DNA of 8,716 bases from Pseudomonadota bacterium (GTDB taxonomy: Bacteria; Pseudomonadota; Gammaproteobacteria; Steroidobacterales; Woeseiaceae): NCBI GenBank assembly GCA_022565135.1, contig JADFKA010000061.1:1-8716 (forward strand), written 5' to 3'. The position numbers were made by a program, and so were the translations under genes. This document shows positions 6,773 to 8,716 of this stretch, in pieces; the stretch's first letter is position 1; every line of letters starts with the position of its first letter. The notes under the pieces were generated by a model, which worked only from the letters and a program-made list of their open reading frames with translations, was not told where the DNA came from and searched no databases.

Positions 6773-7217
6773 CTATTACGGCGATGCACTCGATCTCGAC
6801 GCGCGCGCCGAGCGCGAGGCCACTCACGCCGAGCGCGCTGCGAGCAGGTTTGTTGGGGAAAAAGGTCGTATAGATCTCGTTCATCGCGCCCCACTCGGAT
6901 ATATCAGCAAGAAAAATGGTGCACTTAACGACGTTGTCCAGCGACGAGCCGAAATTTTCAAGTGTTTGCGAGATATTCTCGAGGGTCTGGCGTGTTTCGC
7001 CCTGAATGCCGCCCTCGGCCAGGTTGCGTGTGCCGGGCACCAGGCCGATTGAACCTGACAAATACAGCAAATCGTTAACGCGTACGGCGGAGGAAAAGGG
7101 TAAGTCCATATCCTCGGTGCCGGGTGCATTGAGCCATGCAACGTTGCGAGAGGTATCGATGCCGATTTCGCAGCTGACCAGCAACAATACAGTAAGAAAA
7201 ATAATCAATCGCTTCAT
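6768..7217 (-). CDS. RidA/YjgF/UK114-family protein with lipoprotein signal
   Basis: The 149-residue product has a RidA domain at about 26-149 behind a lipoprotein signal peptide (MKRLIIFLTVLLLVSC; lipobox LVSC, Cys16, followed by Glu, so outer-membrane sorting is expected). RidA proteins hydrolyse reactive enamines/imines made by PLP enzymes or amine oxidation, and form trimers. Family features seen: DLLYLSGSIGLVPGT at 49-63, GETRQTLENI at 73-82, and PARSALGVSGLALGARVEIE at 124-143. R126 and E141 are spaced 15 apart, as are Arg105 and Glu120 of E. coli RidA, so the active site looks intact. Most RidA proteins are cytosolic, so a lipid-anchored version is unusual. ATG 7217 has GGAG (complement of 7227-7230) nine bases upstream. 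The gene lies 49 bp downstream of the GMC oxidoreductase gene on the same strand, so the two are probably an operon; the oxidoreductase product could be its substrate source (inference). Confidence 0.88.
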   Translation of the reverse strand: MKRLIIFLTVLLLVSCEIGIDTSRNVAWLNAPGTEDMDLPFSSAVRVNDLLYLSGSIGLVPGTRNLAEGGIQGETRQTLENISQTLENFGSSLDNVVKCTIFLADISEWGAMNEIYTTFFPNKPARSALGVSGLALGARVEIECIAVID

Positions 7218-7266
7218 TGTTCGTTTCTCCAGGCTTGTACTCTGTCAATATCACTTTGACGGAGGT

Positions 7267-8716
7267 TTAAATCTCTCCGGCGCGGGCGGCGGCCACAATG
7301 TGATCGGCGGCCCGGAATGCGAGCGCCATAATCGTCATCGTTGGCTGACCGCGGCCCGATGTCACAAAACTGCTGCCATCGCAGATAAAGAGGTTAGGCA
7401 TGTCGTGACTGCGATGTTCGCGATCAACAACCGAGGTTGTGGGGTCATCACCCATACGGCAGGTCCCGAGCAGGTGCTCGCCGCCCGTCGTCGTCTGTAT
7501 CGGCAGCCGCCACGATTTAACAGCGCCGGCCGCATCGAACAGCTCCATTGCACGATCGAGCAGGAAGCCACCCATTGCAAGATCGTCCGGATGATCGCGG
7601 TAGGTTTCGCGAATGGCCGGCCGACCCCAGGCGTCCTTGCTCGTGGGATCCAGCGTGATGTTGTTGCTATCGAGTGCGAGCGACGTTGTCGAACCCACAA
7701 TCGACATCTGGCGTGTGAAATTATGCGCGAAATCGTCTTTCCATTTCGCGCCCCACCGAGGCTGATCAAACGGCATGCCCTCCATGGCATGAAAAATGGG
7801 AGTCGCCGAAAATAGCGAACGAGCGTCAATACCACCACCGCCGTAAAAACCGCGTTGCTCGTCGGTTTCGTAAAAATCATGAATAATTCGCGAGACCTGT
7901 ACGCCTTTGTAGTCATTCAAAGGGTGTTCGAAAACACCGTTTCCCACCGAGTGCGAATTGTGCATCAGGTTCCTGCCGACGAAACCGCTGGAGTTGGCAA
8001 GGCCGTCAGGGTGTTGTGCGCTGTCTGACATGAGTAGCAGCCTCGCGGACTCCGCACCATTTGCAGACAGCACCACGGCTTTTGCCGCTTGCGCCTGTTC
8101 GTTGCCGTCCGCGTCCAAATAGACAACTTGCTTGGCTCTTCCGTTATCATCTGTTTCGATTCGAATCACCGTCGACTCAGGCCGAATCTCGCAATGCCCA
8201 CTCGCTTCGGCCAGCGGAATCATCGTAGCCAGCGTCGATGACTTGGCGCCGACCTCGCAGCCGTAGAACATGCAGTAGCCGCAACTGATACAAGCGGGCC
8301 GGCCGTTGTGCGGCTGCGACAGGATTGCCAATGGCTCGGGCTGCGCGTGCATTCCGAGTGTCTCCGCCCCGCGTTCGAGCAACGACTGGATCGGCATCGG
8401 TGGCACGGGAAACGGTTTCGAGCGAGGTGCATCAAACGGGCCCGGCGCACCAGACACTCCGATTTCCCAGTCAACTTTGGTGTAGTAAGGCTCCAGTTCC
8501 TCGTATGTGATCGGCCAGTCGTCAAAGTTAGTACCGGATATTGGACCGAGCAAGCTACGTTCCTTGAAATCGACGGGACGAAAACGCCAGAAATTCGCGG
8601 TGTAATGCACGCTGCCGCCTCCGACGCCACGGGCGTAACGAACTGGTGATTGATTCGGCATCGTTGCCGTCTCGCTTTCGTCGTGGCGAAAGGTCTGGCC
8701 GTGAACTTCGGGGCCG
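7267..8716 (-). CDS. GMC-family FAD oxidoreductase, gluconate/fructose dehydrogenase type (5' end missing)
   Basis: The frame stays open to the window edge, so about 482 residues are visible and roughly 80-100 N-terminal residues, including the FAD-binding GxGxxG, lie outside. GMC enzymes oxidise alcohols or sugars with FAD. Seen in order: ARGVGGGSVHYTANFWRFRP (the GMC signature, starting near 8634), a cysteine cluster CISCGYCMFYGC with Cys codons from 8292 down to 8257, then GAKSST. GGEHLLGTCRMG has the catalytic His (codon 7474-7476), and NLFICDGSSFVTSGRG is followed by QPTMTIMALAFRAADHI. The cysteine cluster and C-terminus place it with the large subunits of membrane-linked gluconate 2-dehydrogenase-like enzymes, not with oxygen-using oxidases. 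The residue usually Asn or His before the final Pro is Gln (7345-7347). ATG 8659-8661 is internal, not the start. A small subunit-3 partner, common for this type, would have to lie upstream beyond the window; downstream is the RidA-like lipoprotein. Confidence 0.9.
   Translation of the reverse strand, partial: GPEVHGQTFRHDESETATMPNQSPVRYARGVGGGSVHYTANFWRFRPVDFKERSLLGPISGTNFDDWPITYEELEPYYTKVDWEIGVSGAPGPFDAPRSKPFPVPPMPIQSLLERGAETLGMHAQPEPLAILSQPHNGRPACISCGYCMFYGCEVGAKSSTLATMIPLAEASGHCEIRPESTVIRIETDDNGRAKQVVYLDADGNEQAQAAKAVVLSANGAESARLLLMSDSAQHPDGLANSSGFVGRNLMHNSHSVGNGVFEHPLNDYKGVQVSRIIHDFYETDEQRGFYGGGGIDARSLFSATPIFHAMEGMPFDQPRWGAKWKDDFAHNFTRQMSIVGSTTSLALDSNNITLDPTSKDAWGRPAIRETYRDHPDDLAMGGFLLDRAMELFDAAGAVKSWRLPIQTTTGGEHLLGTCRMGDDPTTSVVDREHRSHDMPNLFICDGSSFVTSGRGQPTMTIMALAFRAADHIVAAARAGEI

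Noticed and set aside
7006..7815. Long plus-strand open frame of 269 codons opposite the GMC and RidA-like genes
   Set aside because: The product has no recognisable motif and lies antisense to two well-supported genes whose family motifs cover the same bases.

Overview
The window holds eight gene bodies, plus a sliver of a ninth at the left edge, packed at ordinary bacterial density. Short intergenic gaps, Shine-Dalgarno sites, one lipobox and one Sec-type signal peptide fit a Gram-negative proteobacterium. GC is moderate (57% in a sampled coding line). The gene content looks like a free-living, probably marine gammaproteobacterium, but that placement is an impression and not a computed result. 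I see no tRNA, rRNA, CRISPR array, insertion sequence or phage gene.

Left part (1-1957): the tail of an upstream gene overlaps, by ATGA, a short aldehyde dehydrogenase-like protein that has no catalytic domain. It probably works as a partner of a full-length enzyme encoded upstream. A hairpin spans its stop codon. Facing it on the minus strand is a PfkB-family sugar/nucleoside kinase of the adenosine kinase type.

Middle (1958-6741): a divergent intergenic region leads into a plus-strand pair, a DUF4956 membrane protein and an alpha/beta-hydrolase-like protein in which the expected nucleophile serine is a glycine. This pair converges, with a 17-bp overlap, on a minus-strand gene for a secreted CotH-like (atypical kinase-fold) protein that is AT-richer than its surroundings. 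Divergent from it is an exported two-domain protein: an intact PPP-type (Shewanella-like) metallophosphatase fused to a C-terminal kinase-fold domain whose catalytic and metal-binding residues appear to be lost. The short divergent spacer contains a perfect 12-bp palindrome between a possible -35 and -10.

Right part (6768-8716): a minus-strand pair, a GMC flavoprotein oxidoreductase (5' end outside the window) followed by a RidA-family deaminase-like protein carrying a lipoprotein signal peptide.

The most interesting part is 2097-6741. A DUF4956 membrane protein, a nucleophile-less hydrolase, a CotH-like putative kinase and an exported phosphatase-pseudokinase lie together, which suggests an envelope phosphorylation/dephosphorylation module. 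That functional link is inference from neighbourhood and residue patterns. The left and right parts look metabolic: aldehyde and nucleoside metabolism, and alcohol/sugar oxidation with removal of reactive imines.
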